Of a stretch of DNA of 64,000 bases, positions 8,393 through 19,091 are shown piece by piece (positions within the stretch are counted from its first letter, which is position 1; every line of letters starts with the position of its first letter). The notes beneath the pieces are model-generated. The model saw nothing but the letters and a program-made list of their open reading frames with translations. It searched no databases and was not told where the DNA came from. A program made the translations under genes and the position numbers. The stretch lies in contig NZ_JAPNKC010000001.1 of the NCBI RefSeq assembly GCF_026626705.1, forward strand, positions 5,332,001 to 5,396,000, in the 5' to 3' direction. The stretch is from Pyxidicoccus sp. MSG2. Lineage in GTDB: Bacteria; Myxococcota; Myxococcia; Myxococcales; Myxococcaceae.

Positions 8393-9118
8393 ATGCGATT
8401 CATGGTCATGCACAAGATGACGGATGAGATGGAGAAGGGTCTCCCGCCGGAGCCGGCGATCATCGAGGGCGTCGGCAAGCTCATCGAAGAGGGCGCGAAG
8501 GAGAAGGTCTTCGTCTCGGGCGAAGGGCTCAAGCCTTCGTCACAGCGGGTGCACATCGTCTACAAGAGCGGCAAACGGACGATGACGAACGGCCCCTTCA
8601 CCGATGCCCGGGAGCTCGCGGCCGGCTTCGCGCTCATGCGCGTGCGCTCGAAGGAGGAGGCAATCTCATGGTGCGACAAGCTCGCGGCCGTGCTGGGCGA
8701 CGTGGAGCTCTTCCTGGGCGCGGTCAACGAGGCGTGGGACCTCGGCATGATGCCGAAGCCGGAGGATGCGCCGCTCCGCTTCCTGGCGATGCACAAGATG
8801 GACGAGCGCGCGGAGAATGAAGCGCCGCCAGATCCGCATACGAAGGCGAAGCTGGATGCGCTCATCGACCAGATGACGAAGGCGAGCGTCCTCCAGGCAA
8901 CCGGAGGCCTCACGAGCACGAAGAAGGGCACGCGTATCCGATTCAAGAGCGGCAAGTACACGGTGATGGACGGGCCGTTCACGGAGTCGAAGGAGCTCAT
9001 CGCCGGCTACGCGATTCTCGACCTGCCGTCGAAGGCGGCCGCCATCGATTGGGCGATTCGTTTCGGCGAGGTCGTGAAGGTGAACGAAATCGAAGTCCGG
9101 CAGATGGCGGAGGGATGA
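8393..9118 (+). CDS. Tandem DGPF/YCII-domain protein
   Basis: A 241-residue protein made of two head-to-tail copies of the DGPF (YCII-related) domain. Copy one, about 1-115, has MRFMVMHKMTDEM and TNGPFTDARELAAGFALM. Copy two, about 123-240, has LRFLAMHKMDERAE and MDGPFTESKELIAGYAIL. Only the second copy keeps the exact DGPF. The start follows AGGAG at 8380-8384. Single-copy relatives of about 120 residues are often beside an ECF sigma factor in actinobacteria and myxobacteria; none is present here. Function is unknown; the fold suggests a small-molecule enzyme or binding protein. Confidence 0.85.
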   Translation: MRFMVMHKMTDEMEKGLPPEPAIIEGVGKLIEEGAKEKVFVSGEGLKPSSQRVHIVYKSGKRTMTNGPFTDARELAAGFALMRVRSKEEAISWCDKLAAVLGDVELFLGAVNEAWDLGMMPKPEDAPLRFLAMHKMDERAENEAPPDPHTKAKLDALIDQMTKASVLQATGGLTSTKKGTRIRFKSGKYTVMDGPFTESKELIAGYAILDLPSKAAAIDWAIRFGEVVKVNEIEVRQMAEG

Positions 9119-9151
9119 GCAGGCCCCGCCGCCGCCCCTGGCGCCCGCCCG

Positions 9152-10561
9152 TTACAGGAAGCGCTTGAAGAGGCCGAGCTTCCCGGCGTACGGCGGGTAG
9201 CGCAGCTTCATGTCGAGCGCGAAGGGCCGCTTCACCACGCTCTTCTTGTGGCTGAAGGCGTCGAAGCTCGACTGGCCGTGGTAGCCGCCGAGCCCCGACT
9301 CACCCACGCCGCCAAAGGGAAGCCCCTCGGCGGCGAAGTGCACGCACACGTCGTTGGTGACGGCGCCGCCGCTCGAAGTCTGCGCGAGGACGCGCTCGTT
9401 CACCGCGGCGTCGCGCGCGAAGCTGTAGAGGGCGAGCGGCTTCGGGCGCGAGCGCACGAAGCGGATGGCCTCATCGACGCTCGGACAGTCGACGAGGGGC
9501 AGCAGGGGGCCGAAGATCTCCTCCTGCATCAGCGGGCTCGACAGCGGCGCATCGGTGATGACGGTGGGCGCGAAGTAGCGGCTGGCCGCGTCGCGCTCGC
9601 CGCCGAAGGCGACCCTGCCATGGCCCGCGAGCGCGGAGATGCGCTCGAAGTGGCGGGTGCTGACGATGCGGCCGTAGTCGCTGCTCGTGCGCGCATCCGC
9701 GCCGTAGAAGTCCGTGACGGCCTTCTGGACCAGCTCGGCGAAGCGGCCCTTGAGCTCGGAGGGAATGAGCACGTAGTCCGGCGCGATGCACGTCTGTCCG
9801 GCGTTGACGTACTTGCCCCAGGCGATGCGCCGCGCCGTGACTTCGAGGTCCGCGCTCTTGTCGACGATGCAGGGACTCTTTCCACCCAGCTCCAGCACGG
9901 TGGGCGTGAGGTGCCGGGCCGCGGCCTCGGCCACGATGCGGCCCACGCTGGTTCCACCGGTGAAGAAGATGAGGTCCCAGCGCTCCGCGAGGAGCGCCTG
10001 GCTCTCGGCCACCCCTCCTTCCACGACGGAGACGACCTCCGGTGGAAAGGCCTCGCCCAGCATCCGCGCGAGCACGCTCGAAGTCGCGGGCGACAGCTCG
10101 CTGGGCTTCACCACGGCGGTGCAGCCCGCGGCGAGCGCCCCGATGAGCGGCGCAATCGCCAACTGGTAGGGGTAGTTCCACGGCGCGATGATGAGCGTCA
10201 CGCCGAGCGGCTCCACGTACTGGTATGCCCGCGCCGGCTGGATGACGAGCGGCGCCGAGCCCTTCCGCGGCTTCATCCACGCCTTCACGTTCTTGAGGGC
10301 GCCCTTCAGCTCCCCGTAGATGCTGCCCACCTCCGTCAGGTAGGCCTCCTCCGCGCTCTTGGAGAGGTCCGCCTTGAGGGCGGCGAGGATTTCCGCCTCG
10401 TACTTGCGCGCCGCCCGCTCCAGCGCCTGCAACTGCTCCCGCCGCCACTCCAGCGGGAGCGTGACGCGCGTCTCGAAGTACGCGCGCTGCTTCTCAACGA
10501 GGGACTTCGCGTCGAGCAGAGGCGACGGCTCGGCGGCGAGGGGACTGGGACTCCGAGCCAT
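9152..10561 (-). CDS. NAD(P)-dependent aldehyde dehydrogenase
   Basis: A 469-residue class-3/coniferyl-type aldehyde dehydrogenase that oxidises aldehydes to acids. Visible sites: substrate/cofactor motif PWNYPYQLAIAPLIGALAAG, cofactor loop FFTGGTSVGRIVAEAA, the active-site pair VLELGGKSPCIVD (Glu) and NAGQTCIAPDYVL (nucleophilic Cys), and the late EEIFGPLLPL. The hydrophobic C-terminal end (YAGKLGLFKRFL) resembles fatty aldehyde dehydrogenases. It is the last gene of the beta-oxidation operon, 28 bp after the multifunctional enzyme, so a plausible role is feeding long-chain aldehydes into fatty acid oxidation. Confidence 0.92.
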   Translation of the reverse strand: MARSPSPLAAEPSPLLDAKSLVEKQRAYFETRVTLPLEWRREQLQALERAARKYEAEILAALKADLSKSAEEAYLTEVGSIYGELKGALKNVKAWMKPRKGSAPLVIQPARAYQYVEPLGVTLIIAPWNYPYQLAIAPLIGALAAGCTAVVKPSELSPATSSVLARMLGEAFPPEVVSVVEGGVAESQALLAERWDLIFFTGGTSVGRIVAEAAARHLTPTVLELGGKSPCIVDKSADLEVTARRIAWGKYVNAGQTCIAPDYVLIPSELKGRFAELVQKAVTDFYGADARTSSDYGRIVSTRHFERISALAGHGRVAFGGERDAASRYFAPTVITDAPLSSPLMQEEIFGPLLPLVDCPSVDEAIRFVRSRPKPLALYSFARDAAVNERVLAQTSSGGAVTNDVCVHFAAEGLPFGGVGESGLGGYHGQSSFDAFSHKKSVVKRPFALDMKLRYPPYAGKLGLFKRFL

Positions 10562-10589
10562 CGGACTGCTCCTTGTTGTGAGAGTGGGG

Positions 10590-12767
10590 CTACTTCAAGA
10601 ACTCGCCTTTTTCGGCCTTCTCGACGAGCGACGCGGGCGGCAGGAAGTGCTTCCCGTAGCGCTCCGCGAGCTGGCGCGCGCGGATGACGAAGCCGCGAGG
10701 CCCCGTGCCGGTCGGCCCTTCATACCCGTTGATGTACTGCACCACGCCGCCCGTCCACGCCGGGAAGCCGATGCCGAGGATGGAACCGATGTTCGCATCC
10801 GCCACGGAGCGGAGCACACCCTCGTCGAAGCACCGCACCGTGTCGATGGCCTCGGCGAACAGCATCCGCTCCTTCATGTCCTCGAAGGGAATGGTGTAGC
10901 CCGGCTTCGTGAAGTGCTGGGCGAGCCCCGGCCACAGATTGGTGCGCTTGCCATCCACGTAGTCGTAGAAACCGCCCCCGGTGGAGCGGCCCTTGCGCTG
11001 GTGCTGGTCGATGAGCGCGTCCACGACGGCGTAGCTGCCGTGCTCCGCCCACTTCTGGCCCGAGGCCTCGACGGCGGCCTTCGTCTCCAGGCGAATCTTG
11101 CGCGGCAGCGTCAGCGTGAGTTCGTCCATCAACTGGAGCGGCGCCGCGGGGTAGCCCGCCTGCTGACCCGCCTGCTCGATGGACGAGGGAGAGATGCCCT
11201 CGCCCACCATGGCGATGGCCTCGTTGAGGAAGGTGCCGATGACGCGGCTGGTGAAGAAGCCCCGGCTGTCGTTGACGACGATGGGCGTCTTCCCAATCTG
11301 CACCGCGATGTCGATGGCCTTCGCCAGCGTGGCATCGCTCGTCTTCTTGCCGGCGATGAGCTCCAGCAGCGGCATCTTGTCGACCGGAGAGAAGAAGTGC
11401 ATGCCGACGAAGTCCGCCGGCCGCTTCACGCCCTCGGCAAGAAGAGTGATGGGCAGCGTGGAGGTGTTGGAAGCCAGCACCGCGTCCGGAGCGACGACGT
11501 CCTGAATCTCCGCGAACACCTTGTGCTTCAGCTCCACGCCCTCGAACACGGCCTCGATGACCAGGTCGCAGCCCGCGAGCGCCTTCGCATCCGCGGTGGG
11601 GACGATGCGCGCGAGGAGCGCGTCCCCCTTCTCCTTCGTGACCTTGCCCTTCTCGATGCCCTTCTGCACCAGCTTCACCGAGTACTGCTTGCCCTTCTCG
11701 GCCGACTCGAGGCTCACGTCCTTGAGCACCACGTCGATGCCGGCCTTGGCGCAGACGTAGGCGATGCCAGCGCCCATCATGCCCGCGCCGAGCACGCCCA
11801 CCTTCTTCGCCGTGTGCTGCGGGAAGCCCTTGGGACGGCCGCCACCCGAGTTGATATGCTGCATGTCGAAGAAGAACGCCTGAATCATGTTCTTCGCGAC
11901 CTGGCCGGTGGCCAGCTCGGTGAAGTAGCGCGACTCGATGGCGAACGCGGTGTCGACGTCCACCTGCGTGCTCTCGACGGCCACGGCCATGATGGCGCGC
12001 GGCGCCGGCATGTTCGCGCCCTTGAGCTGCTTGCGCAGGTTGGCGGGAAAGGCGGGCAGGTTCGCCGCGAGGCCCGGGTTGGACGGGGTGCCGCCCGGAA
12101 TCTTGTAGCCCTTCACGTCCCACGGCTGCTGCGCGCTCGGGTTCGCCTTCACCCACGCCTTCGCCGCGGGCAGGAGCGCGTCCACCGACTCCACCACCTC
12201 GTGCACGAGGCCGACTTCCTTCGCCTCCTGCGGACGGAGGCGCTGGCCCTGGAGCAGGACCTTCATCAGCGCATCCACGATGCCGAGCATCCGCACCGTG
12301 CGCACCACGCCGCCGCCGCCGGGCAGCAGGCCGAGCGTCACCTCCGGCAGGCCAATCTGCGCGCCCTTCACGTCCGCGACGATGCGTCGGTGACACGCGA
12401 GCGCGATTTCGAGCCCACCTCCGAGCGCCGCGCCGTTGATGGCCGCGACGACGGGCTTGCCCAGCGTCTCCAGCGTCCGCAGCTGCGCCTTGATTTCCTG
12501 CCCCAGCTCGAAGACCTGCTGCGCGTTCTCCTTCTTCACGCTGCGCAAGTCGTTCAGGTCGCCACCGGCGAAGAAGGTCTTCTTCGCGGAGGTGATGACC
12601 ACGCCGGTGATGTTGTTCTTCTCCTGGACCAGACGGTCCACCACCGCACGCATGGACTTCACGTAGGCGGCATTCATGGTGTTCGCGGACTGGCTCGGGT
12701 CATCCAACGTCAAGATGACGATGCCGTCGGCGTCTCGTTCCCAGCGGATGGTGCTTTGCTCACTCAT
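10590..12767 (-). CDS. fadJ: Fused enoyl-CoA hydratase / 3-hydroxyacyl-CoA dehydrogenase
   Basis: A 725-residue multifunctional beta-oxidation enzyme. The N-terminal crotonase half (1-190) has the oxyanion-hole segments KKTFFAGGDLNDL and INGAALGGGLEIALACHR and the Glu-bearing GLPEVTLGLLPGGGG. The C-terminal half has the NAD-binding motif KVGVLGAGMMGAGIAYVCAK, then SNTSTLPIT and GMHFFSPVDKMPLLELI with the catalytic His, and two 3HCDH C-terminal domains. It hydrates trans-2-enoyl-CoA and oxidises the 3-hydroxyacyl-CoA. The thiolase partner lies 38 bp upstream in the same transcript, matching a FadJ/FadI or FadB/FadA pair; which of the two it is cannot be decided by eye. Confidence 0.93.
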   Translation of the reverse strand: MSEQSTIRWERDADGIVILTLDDPSQSANTMNAAYVKSMRAVVDRLVQEKNNITGVVITSAKKTFFAGGDLNDLRSVKKENAQQVFELGQEIKAQLRTLETLGKPVVAAINGAALGGGLEIALACHRRIVADVKGAQIGLPEVTLGLLPGGGGVVRTVRMLGIVDALMKVLLQGQRLRPQEAKEVGLVHEVVESVDALLPAAKAWVKANPSAQQPWDVKGYKIPGGTPSNPGLAANLPAFPANLRKQLKGANMPAPRAIMAVAVESTQVDVDTAFAIESRYFTELATGQVAKNMIQAFFFDMQHINSGGGRPKGFPQHTAKKVGVLGAGMMGAGIAYVCAKAGIDVVLKDVSLESAEKGKQYSVKLVQKGIEKGKVTKEKGDALLARIVPTADAKALAGCDLVIEAVFEGVELKHKVFAEIQDVVAPDAVLASNTSTLPITLLAEGVKRPADFVGMHFFSPVDKMPLLELIAGKKTSDATLAKAIDIAVQIGKTPIVVNDSRGFFTSRVIGTFLNEAIAMVGEGISPSSIEQAGQQAGYPAAPLQLMDELTLTLPRKIRLETKAAVEASGQKWAEHGSYAVVDALIDQHQRKGRSTGGGFYDYVDGKRTNLWPGLAQHFTKPGYTIPFEDMKERMLFAEAIDTVRCFDEGVLRSVADANIGSILGIGFPAWTGGVVQYINGYEGPTGTGPRGFVIRARQLAERYGKHFLPPASLVEKAEKGEFLK

Positions 12768-12805
12768 GGGTTCGCTCGAAAGGGTGTCGAAAGAAGAGGA
12801 AGGAA

Positions 12806-14017
<1,212 letters not shown>

Positions 14018-14051
14018 CAGGAGCCTCCTTGGAGGAGTGGGTGGAAGGGGT

Positions 14052-15200
14052 CTACAGGGAACGGGCGACGAGCTCTTTCATGACCTCGTTGGCGCCAGCA
14101 AGGATTCGCAACACTCGCGTATCCGCGAACAGGTGGGCAATGGGGTACTCCTTCATGTACCCGTAGCCGCCAAACAGCTGCAGGCACCGGTCCGCGACGA
14201 TGCAGGCCTGGTCCGTCACCCAATACTTGGCCATGGCCGCCGTTGTCACATCAAGCCTGCCCGCCAGGTGGGCTTCGATGCAGTCGTCGATGAAGGTGCG
14301 ACAGACACGCCTCAGGGTCGCACACTCGGCCAGCTCGAAGCGCGTGTTCTGCAGAGCGAAAAGCGGCTTGCCGAAGACGTGCCGCTGCTTCGTGTAGTCG
14401 ATGGTGACCTCCACGGCGCGCTCCAGGCTCGCCATGGCGATGAGCGCCGTGCTCAGCCGCTCCTGGGGGAGTTGCTGCATGAGCTGGATGAAGCCTTTGC
14501 CCTCCTCGCCGCCGAGCAGGTTCACCGCGGGGACCTTCAGGTCATCGAAGAAGAGCTCGGTGGTGTCCTGGCCCTTCCCGCCGAGCTTCTCGAGGATGCG
14601 ACCCCGCTGGAAGCCGGGCGTGGTGTCGGAGACCTCGGCACACAGCAGGGAGATGCCGGCGTGGCCCTTCGCGTCCCCCGTCCGCGCCGCGATGATGAGG
14701 AAGTCGCACACGTGGCCGTTGGAGATGAACGTCTTCGCCCCGCTCACCCGGTAGAAGTCGCCTTCACGCACCGCGCGGGTGGAAATGGCCTGGAGGTCCG
14801 AGCCCGTCCCCGGCTCCGTCATCGCGATGGCGCCCACCCACTCACCGCTGGCGAGCTTCGGCAGCCACTTCTGTTTCTGGGCCTCGGACGCGTAGGCAAG
14901 GATGTAGTGCGCGACGATGGTGCAGTGCACCGCGAAGCCCATGGACGGGTCTCCGGCGCGAATCTGCTCCTCGATGAGGACCGCCTCGTGCGCGAAGGTG
15001 CCACCGCCGCCGCCGTAGGCCTCGGGGATGGACATGCAGAGCAGCCCCAGCTCGCCCGCCCGCCGGTAGAGCGCCTTGTCCGGATACCCCTGGGCCACGT
15101 GCTTGGGCACGTTGGGGAGGACTTCCTTCGTGAAGTAGCTGGCCGCGAGGCCTCGCACCTGCTCGAGCTCGTCCGAGCTCCACCGAGAACGTGCCGTCAT
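14052..15200 (-). CDS. Acyl-CoA dehydrogenase, long-chain type
   Basis: A 382-residue FAD-dependent acyl-CoA dehydrogenase that makes trans-2-enoyl-CoA. It has the N-terminal helical domain, the flavin/substrate loop GAIAMTEPGTGSDLQAIST, the middle-domain segment TFISNGHVCDFLIIAARTG and the C-terminal QLFGGYGYMKEYPIAHLFAD. The terminal 'E-G' position of medium-chain enzymes is replaced (LAGANEVMKELVAR). A Glu in MASLERAVEVTIDYTKQR falls where the long-chain and isovaleryl enzymes carry their catalytic base in helix G. It is therefore probably active on long or branched chains. Sixth enzyme of the operon. Confidence 0.92.
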   Translation of the reverse strand: MTARSRWSSDELEQVRGLAASYFTKEVLPNVPKHVAQGYPDKALYRRAGELGLLCMSIPEAYGGGGGTFAHEAVLIEEQIRAGDPSMGFAVHCTIVAHYILAYASEAQKQKWLPKLASGEWVGAIAMTEPGTGSDLQAISTRAVREGDFYRVSGAKTFISNGHVCDFLIIAARTGDAKGHAGISLLCAEVSDTTPGFQRGRILEKLGGKGQDTTELFFDDLKVPAVNLLGGEEGKGFIQLMQQLPQERLSTALIAMASLERAVEVTIDYTKQRHVFGKPLFALQNTRFELAECATLRRVCRTFIDDCIEAHLAGRLDVTTAAMAKYWVTDQACIVADRCLQLFGGYGYMKEYPIAHLFADTRVLRILAGANEVMKELVARSL

Positions 15201-15217
15201 GTCCGTCTCTCTCCGTT

Positions 15218-16357
15218 CTACAGCCCGAACGTCTTGCCGATGATGTCGCGCTGGATTTCGCTCGTGCCGCCGTAGACGGTGGAGATGACCGTGGCGCGCA
15301 GGTGCGACTCCATGTCGTACTCAGTGGCGTAACCGTAGCCGCCCATCATCTGCATGCCTTCGAGCGCCACGCGCTTGGCCGTCTCGGTCGTCTTCAGCTT
15401 CGCCATGGAGGCCTCGCGAGGGAGCATCCGCTCGGGCGCCTCGTCCGCCATCGCGGCCACGCGGTAGAGGAGCAGCTCGCAGCAGTCGAGCTCGGTGGCC
15501 AGGTCCGCGATGCGGTGCTTGAGCGCCTGGAACGAGCCCACCGGCCTGCCGAACTGCTTGCGCTCCTTCACGTACGTGACGGCGTCGTCGAACGCGCGCC
15601 GGCCACGGCCGAGCATGGTGGCCGCGAGGATGAGTCGCTCGCTGTTGAGCCCCGCCATCAACTGCGGCCAGGCCTGGTCCACGGCGCCGACGACGGCGCT
15701 CTCCGGCAGGAAGCAGTCGGTGAAGAAGACGTCATTGACGTCCCTGCCCGCCATCGTGGGGATGCCGCGAATCTCCACCCCGGGCGTGCCGGTGGGGACG
15801 CAGAACATCGTGAGTCCCTCATGCCGCGAGCCCGTGGTGCTCGTGCGAGCCACGAGCAGCATGTGGTCCGCGAGGTGCGCGTTGGAGCACCAGGTCTTCT
15901 GCCCGTTGATGACGAAACCACCCTGCGTCCGCGTCGCGCGGCAGGTGATGGCGGCGGCGTCCGAGCCGGCTCCAGGCTCGGAGATGGAGATGGCCTCCAC
16001 CCGGCCCTGGACGATGCCGCCGAGGACCTTCTCGCGCTGGGCCTCGGTTCCGAACTTCGCGTACGGACCGGCGGCGACCGCCGTGGTGACATAGCCCCCC
16101 ACCGGGGCGAGCCCGTACGCGGTGCGCTCTGCGAAGAGGCACATGTCGGCCATGCCGCCGCCCGAGCCGCCGTACTTCAGCGGCAGGCCCACCCCGAGCC
16201 AGCCGAGCTCCGCCATCTGCGCGTAGAGGGCGGGGTTGTGGGCCTCGGTGCCGTTGCGGGTCAGCGCGTCGCGCTGCGCGCGCGTCCCCGTCTTGTCGCG
16301 GCAGAACGCGTCGATGGCGGCGGCGAAGGAGGCTTGCTCCGGGGTTCTCGCGTGCAT
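15218..16357 (-). CDS. Second acyl-CoA dehydrogenase
   Basis: A 379-residue acyl-CoA dehydrogenase family protein, only 17 bp before its paralogue. FAD-contact segments are clear: EAISISEPGAGSDAAAITCR, FVINGQKTWCSNAHLAD, and the C-terminal MMGGYGYATEYDMESHLRAT then VYGGTSEIQRDIIGKTFGL. It has Gly at the medium-chain catalytic Glu position (YGGTSEI) and Arg at the aligned helix-G position (LGRGRRAFDDAVTYV). The base must be elsewhere, or the protein may have another acyl-CoA role. Tandem unlike paralogues are typical of operons covering several chain lengths. Confidence 0.9.
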   Translation of the reverse strand: MHARTPEQASFAAAIDAFCRDKTGTRAQRDALTRNGTEAHNPALYAQMAELGWLGVGLPLKYGGSGGGMADMCLFAERTAYGLAPVGGYVTTAVAAGPYAKFGTEAQREKVLGGIVQGRVEAISISEPGAGSDAAAITCRATRTQGGFVINGQKTWCSNAHLADHMLLVARTSTTGSRHEGLTMFCVPTGTPGVEIRGIPTMAGRDVNDVFFTDCFLPESAVVGAVDQAWPQLMAGLNSERLILAATMLGRGRRAFDDAVTYVKERKQFGRPVGSFQALKHRIADLATELDCCELLLYRVAAMADEAPERMLPREASMAKLKTTETAKRVALEGMQMMGGYGYATEYDMESHLRATVISTVYGGTSEIQRDIIGKTFGL

Positions 16358-16373
16358 GGGATTGGAGGCCCTT

Positions 16374-18212
16374 TCAGGCGTTTGCGTAGAGCGAGGCGAT
16401 GCGCTCGGCGTACTTCTCGAGGATGACGCGGCGCTTGAGCTTGAGGGTGAGCGTGATTTCGCCCGTCACGGGAGACCACGCCTCGGGGACCACGTCGTAG
16501 CGCTTGAGCTGCTCCGCCCGGGAGAGCCGGGCGTTGGTCCTGGCCACGAGGGAGTCGAGCTCTGCGCGAATCGTCGGGTCGCGCATGAGGTCGACGAGCG
16601 ACTGCGCCGCGAGGCCGCGGGCCCTGGCCCAGAGCGGCGCGGCTTCCGGGTCGAGGGACACAAGTGCCGTCAAGAAGGGCCGATTGTCACCAATCGCCAT
16701 CGCCTGACCGACGAGCGGGTGCGCGCGCAGCATTCCCTCAATCTTCGAGGGCGCGATGTTCTTCCCGCTCGAGGTGATGATCAGCTCCTTCTTCCGGTCG
16801 GTGATGGAGAGGAAGCCGTCGGGGTCGACCGTGCCGATGTCGCCGGTGGCGAGCCAGCCATCCCTGTCCGTCGCGCTGACAATCCGGCCGTCCTCGGAGA
16901 GGTAGCCGAGGAACACCACGGGGCCGCGGACGAAGATTTCACCGTCCGGGGCCAGCCGGAGCTGCACCCCGGGGATGGTCCGCCCCACCGCGCCGACGCG
17001 GAAGTCCGTGGGCGTGTTGACGGTGGCGCAGCCGGTCGTCTCGCTCATGCCCCAGACCTCCAGCACCTTGATGCCGAAGCCGCCGAGGTACTCGAGGATG
17101 TCGACGGGGATGGGCGCCGAGCCGCTGCTCGCCCACACCAGCGCGTCCAGCCCGAGCGTCTGGCGCAGGGGCTTCAGGACTCGCGCCTCCGCCTCCTCCG
17201 CCTTCCGCTGAAGCTCCGGGGGCACGGCCCTACCGGAGCCTTCGAGCTGGAAGGCCTCCAGCGCCACCGCGTGGGCGGCGAGGATGGCCTCGCGCTTCGG
17301 CGCTTCGAGCATGTCCAGCTTCGCCCGCAGGCCCGCGGCGAGCTTCTCCCACAGGCGCGGTACGCCGAAGAACGCGGGGGCCCGCGCCCGCGCCAGCATC
17401 GGCATCACGCCCGCCGGGTCCGTGCAGATGTGCACGTGCAGCGCCTTGTAGAGTGCGCGGTAGAGGCCGAGCTCGCGCTCGCCAATGTGCGCCAGCGGGA
17501 GGTAGGCGATGGAGGAGACCCGCATCGGGACGGGGGCGCAGAGGTCCACCGCGACGGCCTCGTAGAAGGCGTTGCGGTGGCTCAGCACCACGCCCTTCGG
17601 GTCACCGGTGGTGCCCGAGGTGTAGATCATCGAGATGGGGTCCTCGGGCCGGATGGCCTTCCAGCCGTCCTCGAAGACGGCGGGGTCCGCCTCGTGCAGC
17701 CCGCGTCCCTCGGCTTCGACCTGGGCGTAGGAGACGAAGCGCGCATCCCCGGCGGGAATCGCCGAGGCGTCGACGACGATGACCCGCTTGAGCGCCCGGA
17801 GCGTGTCGAGCACCGGCAGCCACCGTGAGACTTCGTCCGCGCCCTCCAGCACCACCACCGTGGCCGCGCTGTGCCGCGCGACATAGCCTATCTGCTCGGT
17901 GCTCAGCGTCTGGTACGCGGTGCAGGGGATGGCGGCGAGGTGGGCCGCCGCATAGTCGATGACCCAGTGCTCCGGCCGGCCGGACATCATGATCATCATC
18001 CGCTCGCCGCGCTTCAGCCCGAGCGCGCCGAGCCCCCGACAGAGCACGGCTGTCTGCTCACGCAGCAAGGCCCAGGTGAGCGTCCTGTCTCCGGCGGTGA
18101 GGGCGGGCTCGCCCGCGTACTCCTCGGCATTGCGCTTGAGCAGGAGCGGCAGCGTGAGCTTGTCCGCCTGTGATTGGCACTGCGCTTCCAGGGCTGCGAG
18201 GGACGGACCCAT
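16374..18212 (-). CDS. Long-chain acyl-CoA synthetase (AMP-forming)
   Basis: A 612-residue ANL-superfamily ligase that activates fatty acids with ATP and CoA. The phosphate loop is MIYTSGTTGDPKGVVLSHRN, the adenine motif VWGMSETTGCATV, the hinge region DGWLATGDIGTVDPDGFLSI then TDRKKELIITSSGKNIAPSK. The extra middle segment and 600-residue length match the bacterial FadD15/bubblegum-type long-chain synthetases rather than short acetyl-CoA ligases. It is the first catabolic step of this operon and lies 17 bp upstream of the acyl-CoA dehydrogenases. Confidence 0.93.
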   Translation of the reverse strand: MGPSLAALEAQCQSQADKLTLPLLLKRNAEEYAGEPALTAGDRTLTWALLREQTAVLCRGLGALGLKRGERMMIMMSGRPEHWVIDYAAAHLAAIPCTAYQTLSTEQIGYVARHSAATVVVLEGADEVSRWLPVLDTLRALKRVIVVDASAIPAGDARFVSYAQVEAEGRGLHEADPAVFEDGWKAIRPEDPISMIYTSGTTGDPKGVVLSHRNAFYEAVAVDLCAPVPMRVSSIAYLPLAHIGERELGLYRALYKALHVHICTDPAGVMPMLARARAPAFFGVPRLWEKLAAGLRAKLDMLEAPKREAILAAHAVALEAFQLEGSGRAVPPELQRKAEEAEARVLKPLRQTLGLDALVWASSGSAPIPVDILEYLGGFGIKVLEVWGMSETTGCATVNTPTDFRVGAVGRTIPGVQLRLAPDGEIFVRGPVVFLGYLSEDGRIVSATDRDGWLATGDIGTVDPDGFLSITDRKKELIITSSGKNIAPSKIEGMLRAHPLVGQAMAIGDNRPFLTALVSLDPEAAPLWARARGLAAQSLVDLMRDPTIRAELDSLVARTNARLSRAEQLKRYDVVPEAWSPVTGEITLTLKLKRRVILEKYAERIASLYANA

Positions 18213-18263
18213 GGGTACCTCCTCCGAGTCATTGGCCTTGCGTGCTGTGTGGGGTGTTTCTCT

Positions 18264-19091
18264 TCAGGGGTCGACGTAGAGGTCGAGCAGGACGTCGGGC
18301 CCGCCGCCGTAGCGCGTGAAATCGGTGACGCCCTCGGCACGGAGGACGTCCTCGTCGATGAAGGTGTGGCCGGTGCACTCGCGCGGCCGGCGCTGGAGGA
18401 TGGCCACGGCCGCGTCCGCCATGATGTCCGGCGCGCGGGCCCGCTCCATCGAACTGTCGCCCCCGAGCAGGTTCTTCACCGCGGCGGTGGCGATGAGCGT
18501 CCGGGGCCAGAGCGCATTCGCGGCGATGCCAGCCTCGGCGAACTCCGCGGCCCAGCCGAGCGTGAGCAGCGTCATCCCGTACTTGGCGAGCGTGTACGCC
18601 GGGTGCTTCCCCATCCAGTGCGGCGCGAGGTTGACGGGCGGCGACAGCGAGAGGATGTGCGCCTGGGAGGAGCGCCGCAGGTGCGGCAGCGACGCGCGCG
18701 TCAGGAGGAACGTCCCGCGCAGTTGAATCTGCTGCATCAGGTCGAAGCGCTTGACGGACAGCTCGTCCGTCTTGAGCGGAGCGAGGGCGCTCGCGTTGTT
18801 CACGCAGAAGTCGATGCCGCCGAAGCGCGCCACCGTCTCGTCCACGGCCCGCTGCACGTCCGCTTCGTCGCGCACGTCGCCGACCACCGCGAGCGCCCGG
18901 CCGCCCGCGGCTTCGATTTCCGCGGCCGCCGTGTGCACCGTCCCGGGCAGCCTCGGGTCCGGGGTGTCCGTCTTCGCCAGGAGCGCGACGTTGGCGCCCA
19001 GCCGTCCCGCCGCGACGCCAATCGCCAACCCGATGCCGCGGCTTCCCCCGGACATCAACAACGTGCGTCCCGCGAGCGGCTTGAGAGTCAT
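18264..19091 (-). CDS. Short-chain dehydrogenase (HSDL2-like)
   Basis: A 275-residue classical SDR. The cofactor motif is LLMSGGSRGIGLAIGVAAGR, followed by FCVNNASALAPL, the active-site AYTLAKYGMTLLTLG (Tyr-x-x-x-Lys) and a C-terminal part resembling hydroxysteroid dehydrogenase-like protein 2. In the active centre the usual Ser is in LSLSPPVNL. The ATG overlaps the TGA of the TetR gene by four bases (ATGA), so the two are translationally coupled. It likely oxidises or reduces a hydroxy- or ketoacyl intermediate of the same pathway. Substrate unknown. Confidence 0.88.
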   Translation of the reverse strand: MTLKPLAGRTLLMSGGSRGIGLAIGVAAGRLGANVALLAKTDTPDPRLPGTVHTAAAEIEAAGGRALAVVGDVRDEADVQRAVDETVARFGGIDFCVNNASALAPLKTDELSVKRFDLMQQIQLRGTFLLTRASLPHLRRSSQAHILSLSPPVNLAPHWMGKHPAYTLAKYGMTLLTLGWAAEFAEAGIAANALWPRTLIATAAVKNLLGGDSSMERARAPDIMADAAVAILQRRPRECTGHTFIDEDVLRAEGVTDFTRYGGGPDVLLDLYVDP

